This document shows, in pieces, positions 46,469 to 58,450 of a stretch of 64,000 nucleotides of DNA. The notes under the pieces are model-generated. The model was not told the DNA's origin, did no database searches, and was given only the letters and a program-made list of their open reading frames with translations. Source of the DNA: Mytilus trossulus (Eukaryota > Mollusca > Bivalvia > Mytilida > Mytilidae); the NCBI RefSeq assembly GCF_036588685.1, contig NC_086376.1, forward strand, positions 57,559,166 through 57,623,165. Reading direction: 5' to 3'. Within the stretch, counting starts at the first letter, position 1, and each line of letters opens with the position of its first letter. The position numbers and the translations under genes are program-made.

Positions 46469-47229
46469 AACTGCATGGTGAAACAAAAGACAATTGTTTT
46501 GTGATAGGACTGAAGAATGGACACATTCAATCAGACTTGGAGTAAGTAGTTTTATATGAAAGAAATTCTTATGAATGCTTTTTAAGTATTTTTTGCACAT
46601 ATTGGACTTTCAAAACATTTTGGAAAAAAATAAAAAGTTGTAAAACCATCTGTAATATTCATTTTTATATAAACATGATATACATATTTGAAAATTTGGG
46701 GTTACAGCCCACAGTCTTATTTTATTGAAAAAATCCCCAAAACAGGTCATTATAATTATCTGCCCTTGATTTTACAAGGATTCTTTTCTAAAAATATAAT
46801 TACTCTTTAAAACATGCTTAACATCTTATTTTTCATAGTTTAATTTTATAATTTCAAGTTTTAGATGTTTCTGTTGTATATTGAATGATATATGGTAAAA
46901 ATGGTAAATTCAATATAAAAAAGAAGATGTGGCATGATTGCCAATGAGACAACTATCAAATCAAAATGACAGACATTAACAACTATAGTTCACCATACAG
47001 CCTTCAACAATGAGAAAAGCCCATCAAGTCAATATGTCAAAACGAAGGAAAACCCCACCTACTTGTTTTATTTCACTAGTATATATATGATATTTTTCAG
47101 AATAGATATAAATATATATGGTAACTTTTTTTTAGGCATCATACAAAAGAAATGGAAAGTTGTCCACTAGGTCATCAATCATCTGCGGAAGCCAAGAAAG
47201 GAACACAATACAAGATAGACGTCAGATAG
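46469..47229 (+). CDS. C-terminal two exons of an unidentified gene
   Basis: Exon 46469-46541 (TTTATATTTCAG before, GTAAGT after) and exon 47136-47229 (TTTTTTTTAG before) join in phase: the first ends GA, the second supplies G and runs 30 codons to TAG at 47227. The first exon starts two bases into a codon, so a further exon upstream is required. The visible tail is 54 residues, hydrophilic, with LHGETKDNCFVIGLKNGHI and ending KKGTQYKIDVR. There is no membrane segment. ATTAAA, a weaker poly(A) signal, lies 47 bp after the stop. The intron carries a mussel repeat. Family unknown. It may be an element gene or a captured host gene end. Confidence 0.62.
46920..47030 (+). repeat. Mussel interspersed repeat, truncated, in the intron
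   Basis: AAGATGTGGCATGATTGCC through CAGCCTTCAACAATGAGAAA. It lies within the 594-bp intron of the 46469 gene end. Confidence 0.85.
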
Positions 47230-47275
47230 CAATAATGAACTTTGAACATTTCCAAAATGTTTAACTTAAATTTAC

Positions 47276-47281
47276 ATTAAA
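47276..47281 (+). terminator. Possible poly(A) signal ATTAAA
   Basis: ATTAAA 47 bp after the stop codon of the 46469-47229 frame. A common variant of AATAAA; cleavage site not determined. Confidence 0.35.
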
Positions 47282-47524
47282 ACATAGTCTAATTTTAATA
47301 GTTTTTATTTTTTTTATCTATTTTGCTAGCAATATATGGCAATGAAACTTTAATGGTGAAACTTTATTTTGAAAGTAATGAGGTTAATTCAATCTGATGA
47401 GAACTCCTGCAGATATTTACTTTCCCAGTGTCCTATTTTGAAAAGGACAAAGGACAAGAATATGTTATTAAACTGTACAGAACTATACATGGTAATATTG
47501 CAGGTCTGCATGTCCATTTGTGAG

Positions 47525-47884
47525 TGAATACCAGGGAAATGCCATGGATGCCATACTTTCCATGGCAATCTGTAATTGTTGCCATCATTTTCATGGCAAC
47601 CTGCCATAAATGCCATACTTTTCATAGAGGCCATGTCAACCTGCCATTGATGCCACACTTTCCATGGAAATCATGGCAATTTGCCATCGATGCCATGATT
47701 TCCATCCTTTTATGATTTCATGGCAACGATGGAAATACTGAGTATACAATCTCTGTCACTCTTTTTTTCGATGCCATGAATTTCATGAAATCCATGAAAA
47801 AGCTCGTTTCAATACTCCATCCTTTTCATGGCAACAATTTTGCCATGGAAATTTCATGGAATGCCATGAAAATCCTAGGGACGG
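47525..47884. repeat. Right subterminal repeat of the 3.4-kb element
   Basis: Repeated GCCATACTTTCCATGGCAA-type phrases, then the inverted terminal sequence. Frames at 47389-47715 are repeat products. Confidence 0.8.
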
Positions 47885-48524
47885 GCATTTCCTCTGCAAA
47901 ATTTAATTCAAAATTATTCAACAAATTTTATTTAACATTGAAATAATTGTTCTTGGGCCTAAGAGATGAGTTCAGTAACTGTAAATTCAGCAAATTCCTT
48001 GATCAGTTAATGCAGATTCTTCAAATTCCCTGATATGGAGCTATGTACATAAAAGTTGAGTTTTATTCCATCTTAACCTAGTCTGTAAAAAAATATGTGT
48101 AAATATGTGTTAAGGCCTAAATTGACCTCAACTTATTATTAGTCTTGCATTGCCTTAGACCATTTCCTAACTGTGTTTTATGCTATAGCAACTTTTCCAT
48201 CCTGAAAGGATTATTTGTTGAAAAATTGCTTCACAAATTTTAATTTGATGGACAAAATTACAATTTTTGAGAAGCCCCCCCCCCCCCCCCCCCCAAATAC
48301 CCTCTTAATTTCATTTTATGTAATGCATAAAATAACAAGCCCCTATTAATATAAGGTGAAATGGGATAATATCAACTTGGTTATCAGAATTTGTGATTAT
48401 CTCCCCTTATAAAAAAAGGAACTTTTGCCAGTGTAGAAATTTAACTGGAAATATTTCGTTGTAAAGGAGGGCTTTCAATATAATTTGAAGGAGAAAGCAC
48501 AAAGCACATTTTTTATGTATGAAA
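47885..48524. repeat. Duplication copy 1 tail, copy 2 start, C20 tract
   Basis: CCTCTGCAAAATTTAATTC closes copy 1. CAAATTCCCTGATATGGAGC near 48028 begins copy 2. A run of 20 C lies at 48275-48294. Confidence 0.75.
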
Positions 48525-48913
48525 TTAAGGAAGTTTGCTTGTCATGTTTTGGAATATTTGTCAGATTTTCAGAATTCTCTTGTTTTATTCATTTGAATGT
48601 CTTAAAAAAAATTTACCCCCATTTTTCTATTAATAAATCTTTTACATGCATAATGATAATCCATCTATAAAAGTCTCATTAAATTTTAATTATTTTTTAA
48701 TAGTTTTTGAAAACTTTTAAACTTGTCAATGTTAAAGCTATGATATGCGTAGAACGAATATTTTACCCGCAAAAATCTCAATGGTTTATATTTCGGAAAC
48801 TAGCACATTGACCTTTAAATTATTTTTGCTCTTTTGATTCCTTTATTAATCACCTATCAACATAAACTAGTGGTCATTATTTTGAAACTGAGAACCAAAC
48901 TGCTTTCCCTTAA
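48525..48913 (-). mobile_element. TTAA-flanked MITE, copy 2
   Basis: Reverse-complement relative of 4448-4845. It starts TTAAGGAAGTTTGCTTGTC and ends with TTAA at 48910-48913 after TGCTTTCCC. Internal match is clear over the whole length (for example CTCAGTTTCAAA at 4465 against TTTGAAACTGAG at 48881). It lies between the two blocks of duplication copy 2. Confidence 0.85.
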
Positions 48914-49371
48914 AAAAAACCAAAAAAAAACACCACATAACAGATATGATAAAATCTTTAGATTTCAGCCTTTTCATATTTCATATAATTTTGTTTTGCT
49001 CATACATAGGTGACAAACATATATAAATGAGAATTATCTAATCATCAGCTTCAAGTCTTTAAATAGGCCTATATCAAACTTGATACATCAAACGCCTTGT
49101 TTTAAACTTAGCAGAACAGTTAATATGCTGGTCAATTCCCCATGTCCTCTGCAAAAGGGATAACTGTAAAGAAAGTCCTTATAAAATGATGAACAATTAT
49201 TTCTTTTATCCAAAAAATTGAATATAAGAGGTAGGGTATACAGTCTTACTTAATAAGATAGACAAGTTTTGGTTCCTATGGCACCCTCATCAGAATTAAA
49301 ACTACAGAAGAGTATAAAATTCGCAAATGATAATGTGTTCTTCACAATTTGTCAACATAAGAAGAAATTAC
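48914..49371. other. Spacer within duplication copy 2
   Basis: AT-rich; no gene or repeat recognised. Confidence 0.35.
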
Positions 49372-49790
49372 ATATAGAGAGTGAAAGTAGTTATGACAGT
49401 AAACTGAATTAAGAATGTTAAATAAAATATGTTTTTGCAAATTTGGACGACAATTAATTACAATTATGTACCATTTCAACAATAGAAGTAGTATAGACTT
49501 GCAAATCCGTACATTTACAACACTGGAAGTGGTATGGTTGTCTGAGCGAAGCCAATTGGAAGCACGTACCTCTTAGTGAAGCTAATTGGGAGCACACCCT
49601 CGGTCTTGTTGCGAAGCTGATGGGAAGCAGTACATATATACCTCTGTCTGCAAAAGCTAGTTAGAAGCAGTACCCCTGGCAGAGAGGTCCCAATTAGAAG
49701 TATGTAACTCTGAGGGAAGCCAATTGGAAGCAGTACCTCTGCAAAATTTGATTCAAAATTATTCAACCTATTTTATTTAACATTCTTTTT
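49372..49790. repeat. Local duplication, copy 2 (intact)
   Basis: Matches 44150-44500 and then runs without a break from CAATTGGAAGCAGTACCTCTG (in two parts) into CAAAATTTGATTCAAAATT. It preserves the empty target site of the 3.4-kb element. Confidence 0.88.
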
Positions 49791-50137
49791 AAAGTTTACT
49801 TTCATACCAACTCTCATTTTCTATTTATAATTACTCCCCTTGTTGACATTGTGACACTTAAGTATAGTTATAAGGGTAAAATATTTTATAAACTTTAGCT
49901 TATGCACCTTTAAGACGATAACTTAACTTTTTTACAGCTAAGGTTCCTCAAGATCTATAGAGAGGCTGATATAAGTTTGCTATCAAGGGCTTATGATACA
50001 TTAACAGGGGAGGTAATAACACCGCTAATGTCAAGTGTTACTTTTAGCCATGTAAAATAGTTACATATCAAGAAAAAAAAATTGTTTTACTGATTTACCA
50101 TGAAAATGAATTACATTAGGCTTGAAGTTGAATATGT
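49791..50137. other. No feature seen
   Basis: AT-rich stretch. Confidence 0.35.
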
Positions 50138-50350
50138 TAGATTATTTGTGCCAATTTGAAGAAATCACCAATGGAATTGTTCTAAATAAGATAAATATAC
50201 GGCCAATAATAATGTTTTTTTTTAAAATAAAATCATGTATAAAGATGATTTGTGCTAATTTGAAGAAATCACCAGTGATATATTTTAAATTAAATAAATA
50301 TGCATCCAAAAATGATGGTTTTTTTTACTGAAATCGTGAAAATATAATAA
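50138..50350. repeat. ~107-bp direct duplication
   Basis: ATTTGTGCCAATTTGAAGAAATCACCA at about 50139 (in part) recurs at 50247 as TTTGTGCTAATTTGAAG. The 69-codon frame here spans both copies and is a product of the duplication. Confidence 0.75.
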
Positions 50351-51837
50351 AAATGAATTATTGCAAAAGAATATTGTAACACAAATTTAACTTAAAACAC
50401 ACTTAATATGTAGAGATGATTCCTGTGTTATTTTTTTTTAGTTTCAAAACTCCCCTTGTGTTAGTCTTTTATAACAAAGAAGAAAGTACGTCTTTCCATT
50501 TGACGGAAATATATAAAACAAAACAGAAATGGTACCTGTACTGATACATATTTGAATTGACTAAGTGAATAAATGGCTTGTAAACAAACTTTTGTGTTTT
50601 TTATTTTCAATAAATTTTATTTGAATGTAAAATACAATACATTACTTTTTTCGGATTAAATTTTTCAGAGGATGGGGAAGAATCAGCGGTTATTTATAAG
50701 AACAAGTTTTGCAATCATATCAGTTTGTTAATTAATATTTGTGTTCTTGAAAAGTCATGAATATCCTTGAAATAGAATAATTACTCATGGCACCAAATAG
50801 ATTTAACTAGAAATTATCTTGTTATGAAGTAGTTTAAGTGAAAATGGAAACCCTTAATATTTCTTTTAACAATTTTGAATTATAAACTTTAAAAATAAAC
50901 TGAATCTAACAGTGTACAAAGTTTTTTAAAGTTTGATTTTAAAGGAATTTTGAATTTTATATGTCCAATGATATGCTGAATCCAAACATGTATCGAGATA
51001 TTTGATAATGAGCCCCATTATCAAGTTGGTCCAAATCAGGATTAAAAATTTAACTTTGTTTATTTCAACAAAAATTGAATGTATGGGGTTCTTTGGTCTG
51101 CTAAATCTAACCATATATTTTGATTTTTACGCCATGTTACAATTTGCTTTAATTGAGGTCAAATGGGTCCAAAATTAAACTTTGTTTGATTTCATCAAAA
51201 AATGAATTCTTTGGATTCTTTAATATATGCTGAGTCAATCCATGGCCATGAATTTAGATTTTGGATTTTGGACCAAAGTAGGTAAATTTCGTATTTTTTA
51301 AGTTCATTAACTCCACTCATTTGTGAAAAAAACCTATGCTGTGTTAACTATTTAAGCACAATCCAAATTTAGAACTGTATCAAACTTGATGGTTATATAT
51401 ATCCATACTTGCCTCAACTGTTCAGGGTTCAACCTATGAGGTTGTATAAAGCTGTACCCTGCGAAGCATCTGGGTTTTTTTTGGGGGAGGGGCAAATATG
51501 TTCCCTTCATCGACATGCAGTAGCTGTTCCTCCCCCATCTAAAAACACTAGATATCGAAAATCATTCTGGGGTGTTGCATGATAAAGACATGTGGATATT
51601 TTGATCTCTGAGAAAACAAATTATTTGGATATTTTTTTATCTCTGATCTTATATACTGTACACTGTTCATTACTAAGTAGAAAAACAATAGTGAATTGTG
51701 TGTTAATTAATTTCCAACAATTTTTTATGTAAGTACTGTGATACCAAAAACACATTTTGTATCTGCAGTTAGGGAACATGTATATAGTTATATTTATTGT
51801 TTAATCACTTTAAAATAGCTGACTGTGTTAACATGTG
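50351..51837. other. Mostly unassigned, one shared repeat
   Basis: 51370-51450 (ATCAAACTTGATGG, TGTTCAGGGTTCAACCT) is related in reverse to 59395-59460. Imperfect ~120-bp blocks with TTGGTCCAAATCAGG and TTTGTTTATTTCAACAAAAA recur at 50935-51270. No gene recognised. Confidence 0.4.
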
Positions 51838-52760
51838 CAGTCCACCAAATGGTGGCAAATATACTGTAGTTTTATTTATTGTATTGTAACTTTGGAATAG
51901 CTGAAGGTTTTCACATCTGCAGTCCACAAAATGGTGGCAAATATAGTGTAGTTATATTTATTGTATTCACTTTGGAATATCTGACCGTGTTAACATCTGC
52001 AGTTCACCAAATGGTGGCAGATATAGTGTAGTTATATTTATTGTATTCACTTTGGAATAGCTGACTGTGTTGACATCTAGATCTGCAGTCCACCAAATGG
52101 TGGCAGATATAAGGTGGTTATATTTATTGTATTCACTTTGGAATAGCTGACTGTGTTGACATGTGCAGTCCACCAAATGGTGGCAGATATAAGGTGGTTA
52201 TATTTATTGTATTGTAACTTTGGAATAACAGAACGTGTTAACATCTGCAGTCCACCAAATGGTGGCAGATATAGTGTAGTTATATTTATTGTATTCACTT
52301 TGGAATAGCTGACTGTGTTGACATCTAGATCTGCAGTCCACCAAATGGTGGCAGATATAAGGTGGCTATATTTATTGTATTCACTTTGGAATAGCTGACT
52401 GTGTTGACATGTGCAGTCCACCAAATGGTGGCAGATATAAGGTGGTTATATTTATTGTATTGTAACTTTGGAATAACAGAACGTGTTAACATCTGCAGTC
52501 CACCAGATGGTGGCAGATGTTATTAAATGTTGTAAGCCACATATCGATGGCTAATGTCATCAAACATGTAAATATTTCCTTTTTGAATTTTCAGAGAAAT
52601 TTTTCTGTACAAGTAATGTTTCTTTTAAAAGAAAATCTTGCCATTCCTACAAATATAATTGCATTTTATGAATCTCCAGTTAAATCATGTATATTGTGTG
52701 GTTAGATTCTGAGAATTCCATTCCTCATCTAGATCTGCAGTCCACCAAATGGTGGCAGGT
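51838..52760. repeat. ~82-bp minisatellite, about 10 units
   Basis: CAGTCCACCAAATGGTGGCA recurs at 51838, 51919, 51998 (as GTTCACC), 52086, 52166, 52250, 52334, 52414, 52497 and 52737. Each unit has a CCACCA-AA-TGGTGG stem. Two units gain ATCTAGATCTGCAG. Minus-strand frames at 51967-52424 are repeat products. Confidence 0.93.
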
Positions 52761-54599
52761 GTTACATTTTACCAAGATATTATTTTTTATCTATACTGTT
52801 TTTTTTTCATTATAGCCATTTAAGCCTCAACATATCAAATTCAAAACATTCCTAAATTTTCTATTATAGCTTTAGATTTTACAATAGACTTTTTACATTT
52901 TTTTTTTTTTTATGCAAAATACAAGGTATGTTTGTCATTTTATTACACATGTTACTGTACATATGTTTATTTCATATCTCTTTTTTAATTCGTCCCTTTA
53001 TTTGTAAGTAAACAAACTAGCATCTTTTCTCTTATTAAATTTAATATAATTTTATCAAATTATTTCTCACAATATCTTTTTATTGTTGCTTTAAAGCAAA
53101 CACCAATTGCTTTAATTTGTTTAAAATTATTCAACATATTCAGACTTTAATTGAAAACAATTTTGCAGATTTAAATAATTCATTTCCATATATTGAAGAA
53201 AGAAAAACCAACGGAATAAATTTCCCTGAATGCATACCAACACAAATGCAAGTCCAATATCAAACTCCCACATTGACCTCAATAATCACACATTAAATCA
53301 TATACAGTTTGTACCATCAAGCTTCAGTTTCTACAGAACTTCTTTGAAATTTTATCTCTATTTTTTCCATCATGTCAGCATTAATAAAAACCATAACCAC
53401 TTCCCATAAAAAACATGATAGTTAACCATGCCAAAATTAAAGTTACTTTCATCTTTCACAAATTGTTTAAATAAAAAAAAATCAGTTAAGATAAAACTAT
53501 GCCTTTCAATGAAAAAAAGAAGATTAGTCATTATTAAAAAAAATACCTGTATAAAAATTGTGCTTATTTTATATAAAAAAAAAACAACCTACAAACAATC
53601 TAAAACTTACGGCAACCCTATCAATTAATACTCAGAAATTCATGGTACTAGGAACAAACTTATTATATCAAATATTACAAACTATAATCATACAAAATCA
53701 GAACCTTTACCATATTTATAGAGTCTATTATCTTTTGATCAGTTAGCAGTATTATTCCTTAAAAGAAAATTTTAATTCTTCTAATCATATAATTCAGTCA
53801 TTTTGTTTCACATTAACTGTTACTAAATCATCTACAAGTACAGCTACAATCCACTATACAACCATATTTTATGTTTACAAACCACATCTTGGTTAAACTA
53901 AAAACTTAAATGAATGAGCCATTAATACATTTCTAATCTATAAAAGTATTCAAATGTAACTTGAAAAGATGTACTAAAGGGACGAAACTCACAAGGCCAA
54001 ACTGACACATTAAATTGATTTTTCCATTAATATTTTGTTCATTATTTCATAAATAAAATATATGTGTATCACATATTCAAAATTATCTCTAAACAATTTT
54101 TCAAAATTTAGACATTTCTACATTTAGACTTCGTCAACCTGGCCTTGGGGGTATAGGCAGTACTAACTTTTCAAAGTTCGAGATCAAATTTTTATTTTTT
54201 TTATTTGCGCAGTCACCAGAAACTCATTCACTGGATTTCAACCAATTGAGTTTTAATTTTTTGTTATTAATAATATTGATGTGTGAAACACCTACTGATG
54301 AGTCCTATTCACACATCCATATTATACTTCTTTGTTAACAATTTCTATTAATACCAGAGTTTAATCTTTTACAACCTTACTTCCACCTATATAATTCACA
54401 TCTTGCAAATATTTTCCCCTGAAAAGTGCAGTACCTATAGCCTGAGCTATAGTCTATTGAATGCACTTAAACTGGTATTATATCAATAACTGCATTAAAC
54501 AGTTTCTAATCATTATTCATTCAAAACCATTTTATTATACCAATGTCTCACACACAACATATTATAGTATACTGTTGTCTATCAGTCCATCATCCACAC
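52761..54599. other. AT-rich stretch without recognised genes
   Basis: Very AT-rich with frames at 53428-53746 made of Lys, Asn and Ile codons. No splice-supported exon or repeat family is seen. Confidence 0.4.
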
Positions 54600-55135
54600 T
54601 TCAGACAATAACTAGAAAACACTTCCCCCTACTATCATGAAACTTTGTTGAAATGTTTATATCTATTGACATTTGCTCCACATCGATTTTATAAATTTCA
54701 GAATTTTCATTTCCATGTTATGAAGAGAGATTTTATCCTTAAAAAAAGAGAGAATTTTTCAATTTTGGACAATAACACAAAAAAAATTTAATTAAACTTT
54801 GGTGAATTGTTTACACTATTGACCTAAGGTCCCTTTTGATTGTAATAAATTTCAGATTATACATTTCTGTGTTATGAATTTTTATATATGCTAAAAAAAA
54901 GAAGGGATTTTATAGTTTTTGACAACTATAAGTGCAGGAGTTTCTGGCTACATTGAAAACCCATTGGAGGCCTTCAGCTGTTGTCTGCTCTATGGTTGGG
55001 TTGTTGTCACTTTGACACTTTCCTCATTTCCCATCTCAATTATTCACATAAACACTTCCACATCATTTTATAAAACTTTGGTGAATTGTCTATGTCTGTT
55101 GACTTCAGCTACATTTCAAAATTTAAAAAAAGATT
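54600..55135 (-). repeat. Diverged tandem family, inverted relative of 18828
   Basis: GAAACTTTGTTGAAATG, TATATCTATTGACAT and related phrases are the complement of the repeat at 18981-19060. Units near 54648, 54808 and 55074. It is interrupted by a mussel repeat at about 54931-55045. Confidence 0.65.
54931..55045. repeat. Mussel repeat with CTTCAGCTGTTGTCTGCTC
   Basis: GGAGGCCTTCAGCTGTTG, GTCTGCTCTATGGTTGG, then GTTGTCACTTTGACAC. I recognise this phrase as a common mussel interspersed repeat (from memory). The 72-codon frame at 54919 lies on it. Confidence 0.6.
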
Positions 55136-55255
55136 AACAACTACAGGTCCCCAAATAGCCTTCAACAATGACAAAACCTCATACAGCACAGTCAGCTATA
55201 AAAAACCTTAAAATGACAAATATAAAACAAATGAAATGAGAAAACAAATAGACTA
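55136..55255 (+). repeat. Mussel interspersed repeat, 3' fragment
   Basis: AACAACTACAGGTCCCCAAA through GCCTTCAACAATGACAAAAC and AGCTATAAAAAACC. Confidence 0.75.
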
Positions 55256-56624
55256 ATAATTGTACAAAACAAAATAGTTCAACCTTTAAGCAAGCTTAAA
55301 AGGAATCAAGACATATCATGCGCTTACAGTACAGCTATATATTAACAAACTCCATATTCAAACACTCAAAACAATTAATTCATAGAGAGGGGTGGAAGTT
55401 GAAGCCCCCTTTTTTATCAGTCAATGCATTTGAATGAAGACATGTACACATCAACTCAATCTGTTAATACACATTTCCAGTCTAGCTTTCAATGCGTTTG
55501 TAATGACCTTTAACCCCACTGACAATTTGCGTCTGTGTCCATACTTGTAAACTTTATTTTTTACTTTAAAAAAATTGTTTTAAATAAATGAAGAAAAAAG
55601 TTGACAATTTTCAGTTTAAATTCAAATTGCTGATTTGACATGATAAATTCATTATTTTTATTTACGTTCCCTAGTAAGCTTTAGATTAGAAAATCTTGAA
55701 AAAGAAGAAAGTGTACCAGCAGTGAAAGGATTAATAATTTTAGAATGAATTCAAAGTTTTCCAATGTTTATAGCTGCACACTAGGAATTGGTATTTGTTT
55801 ACTTGACAAAACAGGATTTTTATTTTCAGTCTTCAGGTCATATAAAAAAAAATGGATTTCCAGAAAGTTGGCTTTTGAGGCTTGAACTTCTTTTCTTCAC
55901 ACTATTGGACCACAACCAAAGAGATACACTAGTTTTCTTCAAAAGCTGTGTGTTTACAAACAATTTAAAAAGTTTTGCTATTTTAGTTAAAATACTCTTT
56001 TACTCTGATAGAAACAAACCATCACAATTTCCATATCTCAAAACGGACATCATAAGGATTCCCCAGTGAGAATGTGGGAGCCCTACAGTTTTCACTTTGT
56101 TTGTCTGTCTACAATTTTTGTAAATGCAAAACCGTCCCCAAAAAAGATAGGTTAATTAAAACAATCTTTCCCATTCACTGTGCTTCCAAGCACTTTGATT
56201 ACCATTCTAGGACTTTGCCCCTTTACATATGGAACAGTTCCTGAATGTTTTCGTTTCTGTTCTCTTAATTTAAGTTTTTCTCAACTAAATTTAATGAAAT
56301 ATATATACATAATGCTTATTACCACTAAACTCAGTTTAAGTTCAAAATTTGGCAGCTTCACTTTTACAGTTCTTGAGTTATGTCCCTTTATAACGTTATA
56401 TGCTGGCAGGGGCATCATATGTGTCCCTATGGAGACATTGACCCCATTTATTTTATATAATAGTTCTCCTTTTTTATACTGTCCAAAGTATACCTCCTGA
56501 AACAGTTCTTCCAAGCAAATAGTTTCAGAACAGGTTTCCAACATTTTTCCACTACATTGATTTTATTTCATTTTAAACAGTTAACAATTATTTCATCAAT
56601 TATCATTATAATGATTTTCTTTAG
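55256..56624. other. Unassigned stretch
   Basis: Frames of 93 codons (55788-56069) and 106 codons (56180-56500) show no known domain and no splice support. The 56180-56470 part (GTTCTTGAGTTATGTCCC, GGGGCATCATATGTGTCCC) looks like a decayed mussel repeat. Confidence 0.4.
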
Positions 56625-56862
56625 GTGTATATTTTTATGCTAATGAGTTGTATTCATGTATATTGTTTGTATAATAATTCCCTAGGCATAAAAGTACACT
56701 ACAACAGCAATTGAGCATGTGTAATACATGTACACATAGGAATTTTATGCTTTATATGTATATTTTTATGCTTATGAGTTGTATTCATGTATATTGTATG
56801 TATAATAATTTCCTAGGCGTATAAGTATAACAGGAATTGTGTACACGTAGGCATAGGAATTT
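56625..56862. repeat. ~125-bp direct duplication
   Basis: GTATATTTTTATGCTAATGAG (56625, in part) and TATGTATATTTTTATGCTTA (56755) begin two copies. Both run through CCTAGGC and end near ATAGGAATTTTA. Confidence 0.85.
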
Positions 56863-58177
56863 TAGCACCAAAATATTTGGGTTGTAAAGTGACATCTTTA
56901 TGTATTTTAGTTCTAGTTTGAACTTTGAACATTGTATTTTTTGGGGTGTTTAAAGAACAAAGATTTGCATAATTTTGTATTTTTATATTTAATTAATCTT
57001 GGAATGGCTATTATTATATATACAAACATAATCGTATTTCAACTCTTGTGCCAAATATTTTATAGCTGTAGTCCTAATGACAAGATTTCTTTTTTACTTA
57101 CATATTTACAAACACAATTATGTTTTCTTTTTCTCATTTACCTAGTGAGGTCACTGGCATTGTAAAAAGGACACAGGTTTCCTAAAATAGGTTTTCCTGG
57201 TCAGTCACAGAACATACTGGAATATGTATAATTTTACGTTTCATAGTAAAGGGAGAAATTATTGTATATAGGATACTAGCTTAGTATTTTTATAAGTTCA
57301 TGTCAGTAGGTATAAGACATGTGACTAACATTATAGCGGAAATTTTTTCCACGAGATTATCACTTTCTAGCCCACTGCAGACAGGGCAATATTCAAGTTC
57401 CATTCATATTATGAATATACTTTGATACATGCATTTATATATTGTTTAAAACAATACACGTCCGAGTATGTCTCGTGAGACTACTTGTCGCATTAAAAGG
57501 GTCACAGCATATATGACTGTTTCCAGACCCTTGGGTCGCACCCAGGTTTCCAGTTTCCCATTATTTGGTTTGTTTGGTTGTTCCTGGCCGGCAAGGTTGT
57601 TGATGATCGAGTTATTCATTTGTTCAGTTATTCAGTTTACATTCATGTCAACCATGTTTTATCTCTTGTTCATACAAGGTTTACTTTTTCTAGCTAAGTT
57701 GTACCTAGTATTATATTTCAAGGTTTTTGTTATTAGGGAGTAATTGTGGTTCTTGCTTTTTAATATGATTATATAGATATATATATATATTAAGATACAT
57801 GTATTTAATTATTTTATAAATTCCTTTGTCTACTAATGACTATGCTTTCTTGGCTTTCGGCAACACTATATGTATTGTATTCATTTATGCCTTATAATAG
57901 ATATGAGCATATACGGTATACATATAGTTAATTAAATGCAAAGGGTTGACATGAGATTGGTACAAGTTATTGAATTCATATTGTATAATGTATGTTTATA
58001 TTGATAATTTGTCTTATTAAATGGCAGCTCACAATATGCTGTACTTGAGCTAGTCAACAAACATAAGTCTGTGTTGTGTTTTTCTTTAAGGAGTTAAAGG
58101 TTAAATGTATTTAGAGGAAAGAAGACTAATTTAAGATCCTATGTCCTTCAAGCTGTCTGAGTTATTGATAAAAATAA
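56863..58177. other. Unassigned; possible solo LTR
   Basis: 57350-57620 is GC-richer than its surroundings (CTCGTGAGACTACTTGTCGC, TTCCTGGCCGGCAAGG). It follows a TATA-like CATTTATATATTG and precedes CTTATTAAATGG and GTGTTGTGTTTTTC near 58070, an LTR-like order. No second copy or target duplication is visible, so this is only a suggestion. The 91-codon frame at 57468 is not called. Confidence 0.25.
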
Positions 58178-58450
58178 TGTGGTATGATTGCCATTTAGGC
58201 TCAACTCTCCACAAGAGACCAAATGACACTAAAATAAACAACAGAACAGCCTTCAACAATGAGCAATAGTCAGCTATAAAAGGTCATGAAATGACAAATG
58301 TAAAACAATTCAAACATTGGTTTTGTTAATGTAAAAAAGATGTATGATTGCCAATGAGACAACTCTCCATAAGAAATTAAGAGCTATAGGTTACAGTACG
58401 GCCTTCAACAAAGAGCAAAGCCCGTAACGCATAGTCAGCCTATAAATTTC
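58178..58450 (+). repeat. Two mussel interspersed repeats in tandem
   Basis: ATGTGGTATGATTGCCATTT at 58178 runs to AAACAATTCAAAC. A second copy starts with ATGTATGATTGCCAATGAG at 58338 and runs to AGCCTATAAATTTCAGG. Confidence 0.88.

Larger units (their letters stand above)
44501..47884. mobile_element. 3.4-kb inverted-repeat element carrying a gene end
   Basis: CCGTCCCTAGGATTTTCATG at 44501 is answered by the inverted CATGAAAATCCTAGGGACGG ending at 47884. Behind each end lie 330-360 bp rich in CATGG and GATGGCAA phrases. Comparison with the uninterrupted duplicate at 49730 shows that the whole 3384 bp is an insertion into GGAAGCA...CCTCTGC. The target duplication is at most about 3 bp (GCA). 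The interior holds the two exons at 46469-47229. I do not know the superfamily. Confidence 0.75.

Noticed and set aside
51967-52424. Minus-strand 115-codon frame with repeated phrases
   Set aside because: Reads through the 82-bp minisatellite.
56180-56500. 106-codon plus-strand frame
   Set aside because: Overlaps a frame on the other strand and a probable decayed mussel repeat; no domain seen.
56863-58177. Solo LTR of a retroelement
   Set aside because: TATA-like and poly(A)-like order is suggestive, but no second LTR, primer site or target duplication could be read.
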